Shown here: piece after piece, positions 23,301 to 33,528 of the stretch | How the letters are laid out: every line of letters starts with the position of its first letter | How positions within the stretch are numbered: the stretch's first letter is position 1 | Assembly (NCBI GenBank): GCA_025526935.1 | Contig: JAHLKD010000079.1 | Coordinates: 219,245 to 283,244, forward strand | Reading direction: 5' to 3' | DNA length: 64,000 bases | From: Cladochytrium replicatum | Taxonomy: Eukaryota; Chytridiomycota; Chytridiomycetes; Cladochytriales; Cladochytriaceae | Position numbers and translations under genes: made by a program | The notes under the pieces: model-generated | What the model saw: the letters and a program-made list of their open reading frames with translations, nothing else | Told to the model about the DNA's origin: nothing | Database searches by the model: none

Positions 23301-23811
23301 CTGTTGCGAGCAACGTCAAGACTGATCGGATCATCTCTGCACATTCCCATGACGAAACGTGTTCGTTTTGTGACTGATGCGACTCCTGAAAGCATTGATT
23401 ACTCACTTGTTCTACCGGTTGTGCTCGTTGAAGAAGGGCCACAATCTGATTCGATGGTGAGCTCCATGTAGCGGAATTGATTGTCTGCATTCTCATTCAT
23501 TCATTGCTCTTTATTAGATGACGAAACAAGCTCCGAACACAGCAACCATGTTCCGGGCTGCAGTCGGGCTGCAGGGCCAGTCTCAAAAAAAGCTATCCAA
23601 ACGATTCATGCTTGAAGAATCTGCCATTGCTTCGCTGTGTGATCATGGTGCATTGGTCCACCCGGTGCTGATCCCATTTGATCTTTCTGAGTCCAATTTC
23701 GATAATACTGCCAACCGCCCAGTTGCCGCAACCGTGCTGAGGACAACTGTGCATCTGCACAGTGGGCCAAACCATACCGCTGGTCGCCGCCGGCGAGCCC
23801 GATTCCATTGA
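14339..23811 (+). CDS. Giant single-pass membrane protein with three repeat families (~3064 aa)
   Basis: Model: join(14339..16271, 16332..17483, 17531..17958, 18017..18130, 18183..23456, 23518..23811). All five introns are 47-61 bp GT-AG and keep phase. The start is the first in-frame ATG; a GTG upstream was not used. Order: a Ser/Thr/Pro-rich N-terminal ~120 residues; one membrane helix (MLAIGFGVVAFAAVLVVGLG) followed by RRRR, so the N-terminus is probably outside; then about 1000 Pro/Gln/Ser-rich residues. Next come short VLPxxxxxEE units (18.3-19.5 kb), then about ten 51-53-residue units (19.5-21.2 kb; FVLPQ, RDLISASTLE, AERALSSE), then about eleven units with STLLxxTLRLH and a KRF end (21.6-23.8 kb). 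No enzyme motif and no family recognised. A cortical or cell-wall-linked scaffold is a guess. Confidence 0.8.
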
Positions 23812-24109
23812 TCCTTCATCAATGCCTTGTGATTACATTCTTTCTTTTGATTGTGCAGTTTCACTTTTTGTCTTGTCTGACCTCAATCCCACCCACCTTT
23901 TTCTCTTTTTTTGGTTTTGCCTAGTTATCGCCGTTTTCGTTCTCTTTTTTGGATCTCTATTTTTGGTTGCATTGCCAACTGAAATGGCAAATTCTTTTTT
24001 CACTTCGCTCCCAGAAGTTTACCCAAAACTTACCGTTAAAACCAAACTGACCATCGGGTTGGACGTTCATGACGATTTTCATTTCTACAATAGAAGTTGC
24101 TGAACATTA

Positions 24110-24115
24110 AATAAA
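24110..24115 (+). terminator. Possible polyadenylation signal (AATAAA)
   Basis: AATAAA lies about 300 bases after the stop of the giant gene, in AT-rich DNA just before tRNA-Pro. Its use cannot be shown from sequence. Confidence 0.35.
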
Positions 24116-24212
24116 AGTTAAAGAAATAAACAAACTTCTGTGCAACCGACTGACAGGTCTGTCCCACATTTCGGAATCAGAAAAATAATGTTTTGTAACG
24201 AGAAGATTACAC

Positions 24213-24284
24213 GGGCTCGACCGGGGATTGAACCCAGGACCTCTCGTACCCAAAACGAGAATCGTACCACTAGACCATCGAGCC
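24213..24284 (-). tRNA. tRNA-Pro(TGG)
   Basis: 72 nt cloverleaf on the minus strand. Acceptor GGCTCGA pairs with TCGAGCC, discriminator C. The anticodon arm is CTCGT-TTTGGGT-ACGAG with anticodon TGG (reads CCA codons). The T loop GGGTTCAATCCCC contains a normal B box. No intron and no encoded CCA. The nearest retroelement begins 9 bases upstream of the 5' end. Confidence 0.95.
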
Positions 24285-24293
24285 GTGCATTTA

Positions 24294-24590
24294 CTCATAG
24301 TGGCTCAGTCGGTACGAATGCGACTTTTCGAAGCTAAACTCCGCGGTTCGAATCCTATAGGGGACTGGATTCGAATTTCCTACGAAATATATCTCTCGCA
24401 ATATCGTGTCACGTGCAAGTACCGCGCCACACCTCCTTCGATTCGCCATTGCCTTCGCTCCTCTTTCCTACGGCTCGCACGGCTCCCCAAGTACTGAAGA
24501 TTCCAAATCTTGGTTGAAGTACACGTGGGTGACATGTACTGATTAAGCATTGTCAATACATGTTATAACATTCAAAAAAAAAAAAAAAAA
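24294..24590 (+). mobile_element. tRNA-derived SINE, copy 1
   Basis: About 297 bp ending in A17. The head has a perfect Pol III A box (TGGCTCAGTCGG, 24301) and B box (GGTTCGAATCC). The body is unique. The 3' third contains TTTCCTACGGCTCGCACGGC and ends ATGTTATAACATTC-poly(A), resembling the LINE B 3' end. Other copies are at 33230-33526 and 59313-59612. TTAC before the head and again after the A tail may be a 4-bp target duplication. The head does not fold as a clean tRNA. Confidence 0.9.
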
Positions 24591-24591
24591 T

Positions 24592-24689
24592 TACTCTCTC
24601 ACTCTCTCACTCTCTCACTCTCTCACTCTCTCACTCTCTCACTCTCTCACTCTCTCACTCTCTCACTCTCTCACTCTCTCACTCTCTCA

Positions 24690-24717
<28 letters not shown>
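24592..24717. repeat. Pyrimidine microsatellite forming the LINE A leader
   Basis: About thirteen ACTCTCTC octamers followed by (TC)n, ending a few bases before the ORF1 ATG at 24723. The second LINE A copy has a plain (CT)n tract at the same place (54278-54320). Confidence 0.9.
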
Positions 24718-24722
<5 letters not shown>

Positions 24723-26144
24723 ATGCCGCCTCCCAGCGCTCCGCCTGCGCAGCCGCCTGACGCGCCGCATGCCGCGCCGCCCGCCGCGCCGCCCGCCGCA
24801 CCCGCCTCAAAAATTTTCATCGCTTCTGGCCGTGCTCGCTCCCGTGCTCCCTCTGTGTCCCACCCTCGCGCCCCTCAGGAAAACATTCCTGACTCTCAGC
24901 CCAGCAACTTTGATGGAGAAAATTTTCTGTGGGCAGATGAAGTGAATTCTCCTCGCGAATCACGTGACTCACGATCACGTGACCAAGCGTCATCCACTTA
25001 AGAACCGCCTCGAATTAGAGGAAGATCCCCCGCAAGTGTCGTTGATGTTCAGATGAATGATACAGTTGAAATGTCACTTACCCTTGCTGATGCTGATCCC
25101 AAAGGGAAACGTCGAGCATCAAAATCACCCCCGACTCGCCGACCTGCCTCTCGTGCCAGGGTCGAGAAGAATGCCTCTGCAGCTGATCATGCTACCTCTC
25201 CCTTGCCTACTCCTCGTGACCGATTCTTGGATGCTCTGCATATGCTGGCCCCTGCTCAAACTTCTGGATCTCATCCATTAGTGATGTCTGCTTTCACTCG
25301 TGCAATGCAATTTCTCCCAGTATTGGAACCAGAGACTGAGGCTGCCTTCTTTGCTGCATTGACTATTGCTGTAGTTCCGTTGGTTGAAACTATCAGCTGC
25401 CCTCCTGCTGCTGTCTCTGCCGTGCCTTCCTATGCTCAAGTTGCGAGTGCTAGCCGACCGCCACCTGCCCCTGCTACTCGCAATCCTGGGCCTTTCAGCA
25501 CTGCAAAATTTGCCTCTCGTGCATCAAATGCTATTGTTCGTATTGAAGCTGCCGAAGCAGATGCTCAACCCGCCCTTTATCGCTCAGTGGTTGCTGGAGT
25601 GGACCCCCTATCTCGCAGATCACTACGGCCACCCAGATTGGTGATTGATTACCCGGCTGAGTCACCAATTTTGATCAATCCTCCTCAGCCTGTTCGTGAT
25701 CGTGCTGCTGGTTTTGCTACTGTGAGGTTTAAGGAAATTAGTCGTCAGCCACTTAATCAGCTCCGCACTCTGATTAATCGAATTTCTGGAAACCCTCAAT
25801 TTTCCCGTGACATTCGCCATATTAGTTTTATTGGGCGTAACACTGCTGAGTTTATTTGTACTTCTGACTGTGCTGACAAGCTCCGCAAGGACATTTTTCC
25901 AGGTGATGAGGTGCCCGTTGATCTTTTTGACCCTGGGCAGCTTCGTTCTGGGTCTGTTCAATCACTTGAGCAACGTCAAGTTGCTGTAGCAAAGGCTGTT
26001 CACAAAAGATTTGCTCACCTATTGCGAATTACTCATGATCCTGCAGTTTTTCATTATCTTCGTTCTAATCTTCCTGCTGCAGACTTTGAAGCTACTGTTT
26101 CTTTAGCCCGTTCTTCGCGTTCTGAACCTACATCTCGCAATTAA
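24723..26144 (+). pseudogene. LINE A ORF1, copy 1, broken by a nonsense codon
   Basis: Reads as copy 2 ORF1 (54331-55752) but TCA is changed to TAA at 24999-25001, after 92 residues. The rest of the frame is open from 25053 (ATG) to the TAA at 26142-26144, so an N-terminally shortened protein of 363 residues is possible. This would lose the Pro/Ala-rich head but keep the conserved C-terminal block (RHISFIGRNTAEFIC). ORF2 starts inside the stop (TAATG). Confidence 0.85.
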
Positions 26145-29100
26145 TGTGGACTTTTCGTTCTGGAACCTTCAACTGTAGAGGTTTGCCTCTGGATTTTTCA
26201 GATTTACTTGCTTGGCTTGTTACTCATCAGCTTGATTTTTTAGTTTTAACAGAAACTCATCAGTTAACTTTAGACAGTGTTTCTTCAGAGTATTTGTTGT
26301 TTGATTCTCGTCCTCCACCAGACGCTCCTTTGGCATCTGGTGTTGCTCTTCTTATTAACCCACATCGTTGCAGTACTTATCAATTTAGGTTGATTGCATC
26401 AGTTCCTTCTGGGTTTGGTTTGTGGTTTAGGTTTCGTCAGGTCGTGATTGGTGGATTTTATTTTCCCCCACGTTGGACTGCGGAAGACTGTTTGGGTGCA
26501 TTATCTGATTTTCCTCAATTTGTTTCGAATTCGGATACACCAGTAGTTTTGATGGGTGACTTCAATTTTAGAACTCAGAGCACTGGTGATCATGTTACTA
26601 ATGCCCGTGCCAGAGCACTTCTTCCTTTTTTTACAGCCCACTCACTTTCATTGGTTGTCCCAGCTTCTTCTTCAGATCGTCGCCCAACTTTTCGTTCCCA
26701 CTTAGGGAGTTCAATTATTGATTTGTTTTTTGCTTCTACTTATGTGACAGCTTCCTCTTATTTAGTGCATGATCAACCCCAGTCTATGGCTCCCCATCCT
26801 TCAGACCATTTTGCAGTGACCTGTTCATTTTCTTTAGCTGGCCCAGATCCTCAGGCCACTGTGCCTCCTCCTCTACCTTCTTGGAATCTCCCATTGTTAA
26901 AGGATGAAGTTATTCCAGCATTGGAACCACTTCAGGTCCCTGTGGGGACTTCTCTTTCTCGTGCAGTGGCCCAGGGAGCAATTGATTCTGCATTTCAAAT
27001 TATAGTTGATTTTGTTGAGGCAACAGCAGTTCTGACATTGGGACCACCAACACCTCGTCGTAGAGCACCAGCGACCACTCCTTTGCCCCCTGAGATTGCT
27101 TTGTTGCGTAGTAAGGCTCGTTCAGCATTCCGTGACTATTATTCCCTCTTTCACCACAATTCTTCTGACCCTCTTCTTCCTTTTCTAAGAACTCGCCAAC
27201 GTGATAGTCACAAAGCATTCAAATCAGCTCTGAGATCACACAGGCGTAAGACAAAAGCAAATTTTTTTGATGACCCTAGTTCTTCATCAGTGCCTTCTCT
27301 TCTGAAACATGTGTCTCATGCTCGGCGCTGCGCTAACTTTCGTACTTCAGCTAATGGTTTAGATTTTGATCCTCAGTCTTTAGCCAAATATTCTGATCAT
27401 TTTGCTAGTGTCTACAATGCTCAAGCTGCTGACCCAGTTTCACCTTCAATTGTTCTGTGTGATTTTCAGCTGCCATTGGATGTTGAAGCTTTTGTTCTAG
27501 CTATTAGGGACTGCCCTTTGGAGTCTGCCCCGGGTCATGATCGTCTGCCTGCAGAACTTTATCGCCCAATTTCAGCTATTCTTGCTCCATTGTTCTTGCA
27601 ACTTTCTCAGTCCATTTTTCGCAGTAGTCTTACACCCACTTCATGGAATCTTGGGCTTTTGCACCCAGTTTGGAAGCAACGTGGTACGCTTGGTGATATT
27701 ACTAATTATCGCCCCATTACTCTTTCGTGTGTTGCCCGAAAAATTTTTGAGCGAGCTTTGTTGCCACATCTTTATTCTGCTATCACGTCTCAACGCCCAC
27801 TTGATGCTGCCCAAGCGGGATTTCAGTCACACCGCTCGGGAATGGAATGTGTTTTTGGTCTTCAGGCATGTATCTCCCGTGCGTCTAATGCCAAGGTTCC
27901 TTGGGTTGCTGGTTTTTTAGATATTCAAGCAGCTTATGACACCACAAATCGTGCAATTCTTTGGGCTGAGCTTCTTTCTAGGGGAGTACCGTTGCCATTT
28001 GTTTTTGTTTTGAAGTCTCTGTTTGATTTTTGTTCTTCCAGAGTGGTTGTTGCAAATTGTTTTTCAGATGCTTTTGATTTGTTTAGAGGTTTGTTTCAAG
28101 GTTCTGTTCTCAGTCCACTTCTCTATATCACTTTTCTTGATCCTCTACCTGGGCTCCTCCGACCATTTGCCCCACCTATAACACTCTTTCATCCTGCCAA
28201 ACCACGATATAATTCTTTTTTATTTGCAGATGATTTGGCCTTGTTTGCAATTACTTTGGATGCTATGCAGGTTCTTCTCTCTGTTTGTGACCAGTTTGCC
28301 CAAGCTCGTGGTTTTTCTTTTGCTCCTTTGAAGTCTGTGATTCTCACAAAAATTCCTATTCCTGCTCATTCGCCTTTGCTTCTTCATGGTCAACCTCTGC
28401 CTGTCAAGCCTTCATTTCGTTATCTGGGTTGCTTTTTTGGAGATACTGGATTTGATGTTTCACTGACTATTTCCCATCGACTTGCCAAAGCGCGCGCAGC
28501 TTCTTTTGCTTTGCTTTCTTTTTCAAGGATGTTTGGTTCTCATTCTCTGGTTGTGGTTCGTCATTTGTTTTTGTCTTTTATTCGACCTACGCTTGAATTT
28601 GGTTTATATTTTATTCTTCCCTCTGTTGCTGTTTGCAAACCAGTTCGGACTTTTATTCACCAATGTTTGTGTCGATTTCTTCGCCTTTCATTTTCCACTT
28701 CAATTGCTGGGGTTTTACTGTTTTTTAAGTTTCCTGACCTTCAGTTTCGGCTTCAATATCTGCAGTTTCAGATGTTTCAACGTTGGCTGGATGATGATGC
28801 CCCTGATATGGTTCACTCTATGTTGTCATTCTTTCTTCACCAGGGAAAGCACTTTCGTTGTTCTCCTGTCCCTTTCAACAATCACTTCCTCTTCCCGGCT
28901 GCAAATGTTGTAGTTCCCAAACCTTCTGATGTTATCGCAAATCACTTTCACCAAGTAGCCTCATCTGCCTATGGTTCTATAGCTGCTAGCTTTGCTCCCC
29001 TTGCATCTGCACACCCTCATGCGCTAGCAATTGCTCCTCCATGCTTCCCTATTTCGTCAATCTTGAGGCTTCTGCAGTATCGCCTTGGACGTTTGTTTTA

Positions 29101-29395
29101 TCACCCCCGCAAGCAGTGTTGTCACTGCCGCACTGCAACTCTCTCTAGATCTCATGTTTCAGAATGTTTGCGTCTTGACCTATTGTTGCCTCCTGTTCCT
29201 GTTCCTGTTTTACAACTTCCGCTTGACGTTGCAATTGATGGCCTTCGTCCACTTCGCATTGTCAACCCAGTGAATCTTGCACCGTGGTATCTAGTTTTTC
29301 GTTGTCTCCATAAGATTTGGCTTCACTGTATGGGTCTGCCATTAGAAGTTTCTCCTCCAGACTCCCTCTTTGGCCCTGCATTTGTGGATCTTTAA
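26144..29395 (+). CDS. LINE A ORF2, copy 1: endonuclease-reverse transcriptase (1083 aa)
   Basis: Open from the ATG overlapping the ORF1 stop. The N-terminal ~230 residues are an apurinic-type (EEP) endonuclease: TFNCRGL, LVLTETH, VVLMGDFNF, IIDLFF and SDHFAVT. The reverse transcriptase follows: WKQRGTLGDITNYRPITL, DAAQAGFQSHRSG, FLDIQAAYDT, GLFQGSVLSPLLY and the catalytic FADD (residues 694-697). The C-terminus has a CCHC-x8-H-x3-C metal-binding motif. No RNase H was recognised. It is 20 residues shorter than copy 2 because a 60-bp piece after DEVI is missing; the frame is kept. Base usage is T-rich at third positions, unlike the host genes. Confidence 0.95.
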   Translation: MWTFRSGTFNCRGLPLDFSDLLAWLVTHQLDFLVLTETHQLTLDSVSSEYLLFDSRPPPDAPLASGVALLINPHRCSTYQFRLIASVPSGFGLWFRFRQVVIGGFYFPPRWTAEDCLGALSDFPQFVSNSDTPVVLMGDFNFRTQSTGDHVTNARARALLPFFTAHSLSLVVPASSSDRRPTFRSHLGSSIIDLFFASTYVTASSYLVHDQPQSMAPHPSDHFAVTCSFSLAGPDPQATVPPPLPSWNLPLLKDEVIPALEPLQVPVGTSLSRAVAQGAIDSAFQIIVDFVEATAVLTLGPPTPRRRAPATTPLPPEIALLRSKARSAFRDYYSLFHHNSSDPLLPFLRTRQRDSHKAFKSALRSHRRKTKANFFDDPSSSSVPSLLKHVSHARRCANFRTSANGLDFDPQSLAKYSDHFASVYNAQAADPVSPSIVLCDFQLPLDVEAFVLAIRDCPLESAPGHDRLPAELYRPISAILAPLFLQLSQSIFRSSLTPTSWNLGLLHPVWKQRGTLGDITNYRPITLSCVARKIFERALLPHLYSAITSQRPLDAAQAGFQSHRSGMECVFGLQACISRASNAKVPWVAGFLDIQAAYDTTNRAILWAELLSRGVPLPFVFVLKSLFDFCSSRVVVANCFSDAFDLFRGLFQGSVLSPLLYITFLDPLPGLLRPFAPPITLFHPAKPRYNSFLFADDLALFAITLDAMQVLLSVCDQFAQARGFSFAPLKSVILTKIPIPAHSPLLLHGQPLPVKPSFRYLGCFFGDTGFDVSLTISHRLAKARAASFALLSFSRMFGSHSLVVVRHLFLSFIRPTLEFGLYFILPSVAVCKPVRTFIHQCLCRFLRLSFSTSIAGVLLFFKFPDLQFRLQYLQFQMFQRWLDDDAPDMVHSMLSFFLHQGKHFRCSPVPFNNHFLFPAANVVVPKPSDVIANHFHQVASSAYGSIAASFAPLASAHPHALAIAPPCFPISSILRLLQYRLGRLFYHPRKQCCHCRTATLSRSHVSECLRLDLLLPPVPVPVLQLPLDVAIDGLRPLRIVNPVNLAPWYLVFRCLHKIWLHCMGLPLEVSPPDSLFGPAFVDL

Positions 29396-29631
29396 CGTTT
29401 TCTTTTCTCATTATTTATTACTCACCTGTTTTTTTGGCACCTTAGCAGTATCTGACGGGTAGCCACAGGTTTGAGTTTACATTCTCTGTTTTGCTTTGTT
29501 GCTTTTCCTTATGCTGCGCGCGCTTCCCTATGTGCTGGTCCATGACCATCTTGTAAGGCACTTTGGGTGTTGTTTTTTGTTATGCATTGTATGTGCAAAA
29601 TAAATAATAATATTGTTAAAAAAAAAAAAAA

Positions 29632-29826
<195 letters not shown>

Positions 29827-29830
29827 CAAC

Positions 29831-31247
29831 TTTTTTTCTTTTTTTAAACTTCATAATATGTATTCATTTCCCAACCAATACATATCACCCGCTGGAGCAA
29901 AATCCAAATACAAGTGTAAAAATACACGTAAATTGGCAGCACATGGGGAGCCGTGCGAGCCGTAGGAAAAGTAAAATGTTTCAAAACACTAAGGCATATC
30001 CAAATCAACAAAAGCAGACAAGATAGAATCAGGAGCTGGAGACAAAACTAGGTCATAACCAAGACAGTTTGACCAAATGCGGTTAAGTGCACGAAGAACA
30101 AGAACCCACTGGGAAAAGGCAGGCGAAGGATAAAAAGGCCGTGGTGAAAGCATATCAATTGCAATGTCAAGAGGTAGGCGGGGATCGTCAGGCGGGCCTA
30201 GATCAAAACTAGCAGACAAACTAGCACGCAAATGTAGACACACAGAGACATGGGCACGCGACACTTCAGGGGCATCATGACAGTTCATACAATAAGGTCG
30301 GGGGTTTGGAAACAGGCGGCCAAGCCGATATAGCAGGAACAAACGAAGACATACTGTTGGGAGATGTTGGTGTGGGGGTAGCAACAAAGGGTGACGAAGT
30401 TTCAAATTGCGGACAGGGGCAAACGAAACTGCAATTGGTCCATTATGCGCAACAGCTAAAGACTGAAAATGCAACATCAACGGATGAAGTGGGGGCACAA
30501 CAGGCATAGGAACAATGAGATCATTGTGACAAGCGGAAAAATAAGGAGATGAACCATAACCAACTGGATATGACCGATAGAATTGCAACACAGCAGCTGG
30601 TAACAGAGGGCTGGAATCACTAGACAAGCGAGCAAACATACGTGCCTGAAGGTACTTCAGCCTGAACTCAAAAGTAGGAATTTGCGCTAACAGCAACAAA
30701 CCAACACGCGAAGTGGTATGGGCTAGCGAAAACAGACGACACAGTGCATGATAACAAAAACGCTCGAGTACCTGAAGCTGAGCAGTGGAAGGCCGAATAA
30801 GTGCTAAACCAAACTCAAGTGAAGGTCTAATAAAAGACAAAAACAACAACCTGGCAACACGAGGAGCAGACCCACCAAAGTACGAGACATAAGGTGCAAA
30901 AAGATGCAATGAGGCACGAGCTTTCTCTAAGCGATGATCAATAGTTGCAGCAAGATCAAACCCTGCAATAGTAAAATAGTGACCAAGGTATCTAAATGAA
31001 ACCTCTACAGGGAGGGCAGAGCCATGAAGCTTCAAGGGGGTGGGTAACCGTTAAGAAGATAACACAGCACACTTTGAAGGTGAAAACACAAAATGAGAAG
31101 CTAAAGCAAAATCTTCACGAATTTTCAATGCACGTTGGGCTTGCTCAGGGGTGGCAGAAAACAAAGCTATGTCATCAGCAAAAAACAACGAATTGAAAAC
31201 AGGAGTGTTTATAAGAAAAAGTAGTAAGATAAAAGGATTCACGACGA
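29831..31247 (-). mobile_element. LINE B, copy 1 (5'-truncated, dead)
   Basis: The A tail is at 29831-29845. The ORF2 C-terminal part ends at the stop 29989 (FVDLDMP). The element reads upstream through FRYLGHYF to FADD and is cut at 31247, just inside the reverse transcriptase. CAA is changed to TAA at 31051-31053, and the first 60 bases are diverged from copy 2. Its 5' end abuts the poly(A) tail of LINE B copy 2. Confidence 0.9.
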
Positions 31248-33229
31248 TTTTTTTTTTTTTTTGAACTTCATAATATGTATTTATTGTCCAACCAATACAT
31301 ATCACCCGCTGGTGCAAAATCCAAATACAAGTGTAAAAAAATACACGTAAATTGGCAGCACATGGGGAGCCGTGCGAGCCGTAGGAAAAGTAAAATGTTT
31401 CATAACACTAAGGCATATCCAAATCAACAAAAGCAGACAAGATACAATCAGGAGCTGGAGACAAAACTAACTCATAACCAAGACAGTTTGACCAAATGCG
31501 GTTAAGTGCACGAAGAACAAGAACCCACTGGGAAAAAGCAGGGGAAGGATAAAAAGGCCGTGGTGAAAGCATATCAATTGCAATGTCAAGAGGTAGGCGG
31601 GGATCGTCAGGCGGGCCTAAATCAAAACTAGCAGACAAACTAGCACGCAAATGTAGATACACAGAGACATGGGCACGCGACACTTCAGGGGCATCATGAC
31701 AGTTCCTACAATAAGGTCGGGGGTTTGGAAACAGGCGGCCAAGCCGATATAGCAGGAACAAACGAAGACATACTGTTGGGAGATGTTGGTGTGGGGGTAG
31801 CAACAAAGGGTGGCGAAGTTTCAAATTGCGGACAGGGGCAAACGAAACTGCAATTGGTCCATTATGCCCAACAGCTAAAGACTGAAAATGCAACATCAAC
31901 GGATGAAGTGGGAGCACAACAGGCATAGGAACAATGAGATCATTGTGACAAGCGGAAAAATAAGGAGATGAACCATAACCGACTGGAGATGACCGATAGA
32001 ATTGCAACACAGCAGCTGGTAACAGAGGGCTGGAATCACTAGACCAGCGAGCAAACATACGTGCCTGAAGGTACTTCAGCCTGAACTCAAAAGTAGGAAT
32101 TTGCGCTAACAGCAACAAACCAACACGCGAAGTGGTATGGGCTATCGAAAACAGACGACACAGTGCATGATAACAAAAACGCTCGAGTACCTGAAGCTGA
32201 GCAGTGGAAGGCCGAATAAGTGCTAAACCAAACTCAAGTGAAGGTCTAATAAAAGACAAAAACAACAACCTGGCAACACGAGGAGCAGACCCACCAAAGT
32301 ACGAGACATAAGGTGCAAAAAGATACAATGAGGCACGAGCTTTCTCTAAGCGATGATCAATAGTTGCAGCAAGATCAAACCCTGCAATAGTAAAATAGTG
32401 ACCAAGGTATCTAAATGAAACCTCTACAGGGAGGGCAGAGCCATGAAGCTTCAAGGGGGTGGGTAACCGTTGAGAAGATAACACAGCACACTTTGAAGGT
32501 GAAAACACAAAATGAGAAGCTACAGCAAAATCTTCACGAATTTTCAATGCACGTTGGGCTTGCTCAGGGGTGGCAGAAAACAAAGCTATGTCATCAGCAA
32601 AAAACAACGAATTGAAAACAGGAGTGTTATAAGAAAACCTAGCAAGATGAGAAGATTCACGACGAAGGAGCTGTGCTAAAGGATTGATGAAAACTGAGTA
32701 CAAGAACGGAGACAAAACAGAACCTTGAAAAAGACCTCGTGGAAGCGAAAACAAATCAGAAGAACGATTCTCTATAACAACCTGAGAAGAACAACGATCA
32801 AACATACTCATCAAAACAGAGATCAAACGGTTTGGAATTCTGGGAAATTGACGAAGACGTTCCCACAAAAGAGGCCTATGCACAGTATCATACGCTGCTT
32901 TAATATCTAAGAAAGTAACACAATAAGGCAGAGCAGTGCGGGAAGCCCGTCGAAGGGTAGCATCTAATGCAAAAACACACTCAACACCTGAACGATTGGC
33001 CTGGAAACCAGCTTGGGCGGGATCAAGTTTACCAACATGAGCTACAAGCATAGGAAGCAGGGTACGCTCAAAGATTTTTCTATCAACATTGGTTAAAGTA
33101 ATGGGGCGGTACTGACTAATATCACCAATGGAGCCCTTATTCTTCCAAACAGGTAACAACAAGCCAGCATTCCAGGCAGAGGGCGACAAACCTGAACGGA
33201 AAATAGCATTTGAAAGTTGAACAAAAAGG
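31248..33229 (-). mobile_element. LINE B, copy 2 (5'-truncated)
   Basis: The A tail is at 31248-31262. One frame is open from the truncation point (FVQLSNAIFRSGLSPSAWN, 33229) to the stop at 31408, covering the reverse transcriptase palm (FLDIKAAYDT, GLFQGSVLSPFLY, FFADD) and the C-terminal zinc-binding motif (CRNCHDA...HVSVYLH, where copies 1 and 3 read SVCLH, so the last Cys is Tyr here). No endonuclease or ORF1 remains. It joins directly to the poly(A) of SINE copy 2. Confidence 0.92.
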
Positions 33230-33526
33230 TTTTTTTTTTTTTTTTTGAATGTTATAACATGTATTGACAATGCTTAATCAGTACATGTCACCCACGTGTA
33301 CTTCAACCAAGATTTGGAATCTTCAGTACTTGGGGAGCCGTGCGAGCCGTAGGAAAGAGGAGCGAAGGCAATGGCGAATCGAAGGAGGTGTGGCGCGGTA
33401 CTTGCACGTGACACGATATTGCGAGAGATATATTTCGTAGGAAATTCGAATCCAGTCCCCTATAGGATTCGAACCGCGGAGTTTAGCTTCGAAAAGTCGC
33501 ATTCGTACCGACTGAGCCACTATGAG
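33230..33526 (-). mobile_element. tRNA-derived SINE, copy 2
   Basis: Minus-strand copy of the SINE at 24294-24590, with the same A and B boxes and the same 3' tail and poly(A) (33230-33246). Its 5' end is at about 33526, next to the poly(A) tail of the ORF1-only element. By eye it is almost identical to copy 1. Confidence 0.92.
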
Positions 33527-33528
33527 AA

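Larger units (their letters stand above)
24591..29631 (+). mobile_element. LINE A, copy 1 (near full-length non-LTR retrotransposon)
   Basis: Structure: pyrimidine-repeat leader, ORF1, ORF2, a 3' UTR of about 220 bp and a poly(A) tail (29618-29631). Nearly identical to copy 2 at 54277-59309. Differences that matter are an ORF1 nonsense codon at 24999 and the absence of a 60-bp GT...AG segment in ORF2 (junction near 26913). It follows SINE copy 1 head-to-tail and points away from tRNA-Pro. The 3' UTR carries TTCCCTATGTGCTGGTCC and a run to TAATAATATTGTT-An. Confidence 0.93.

Noticed and set aside
24298-24365. Possible tRNA gene in the SINE head
   Set aside because: A and B boxes are perfect, but the acceptor and anticodon stems do not pair, and the same sequence recurs in two other SINE copies.
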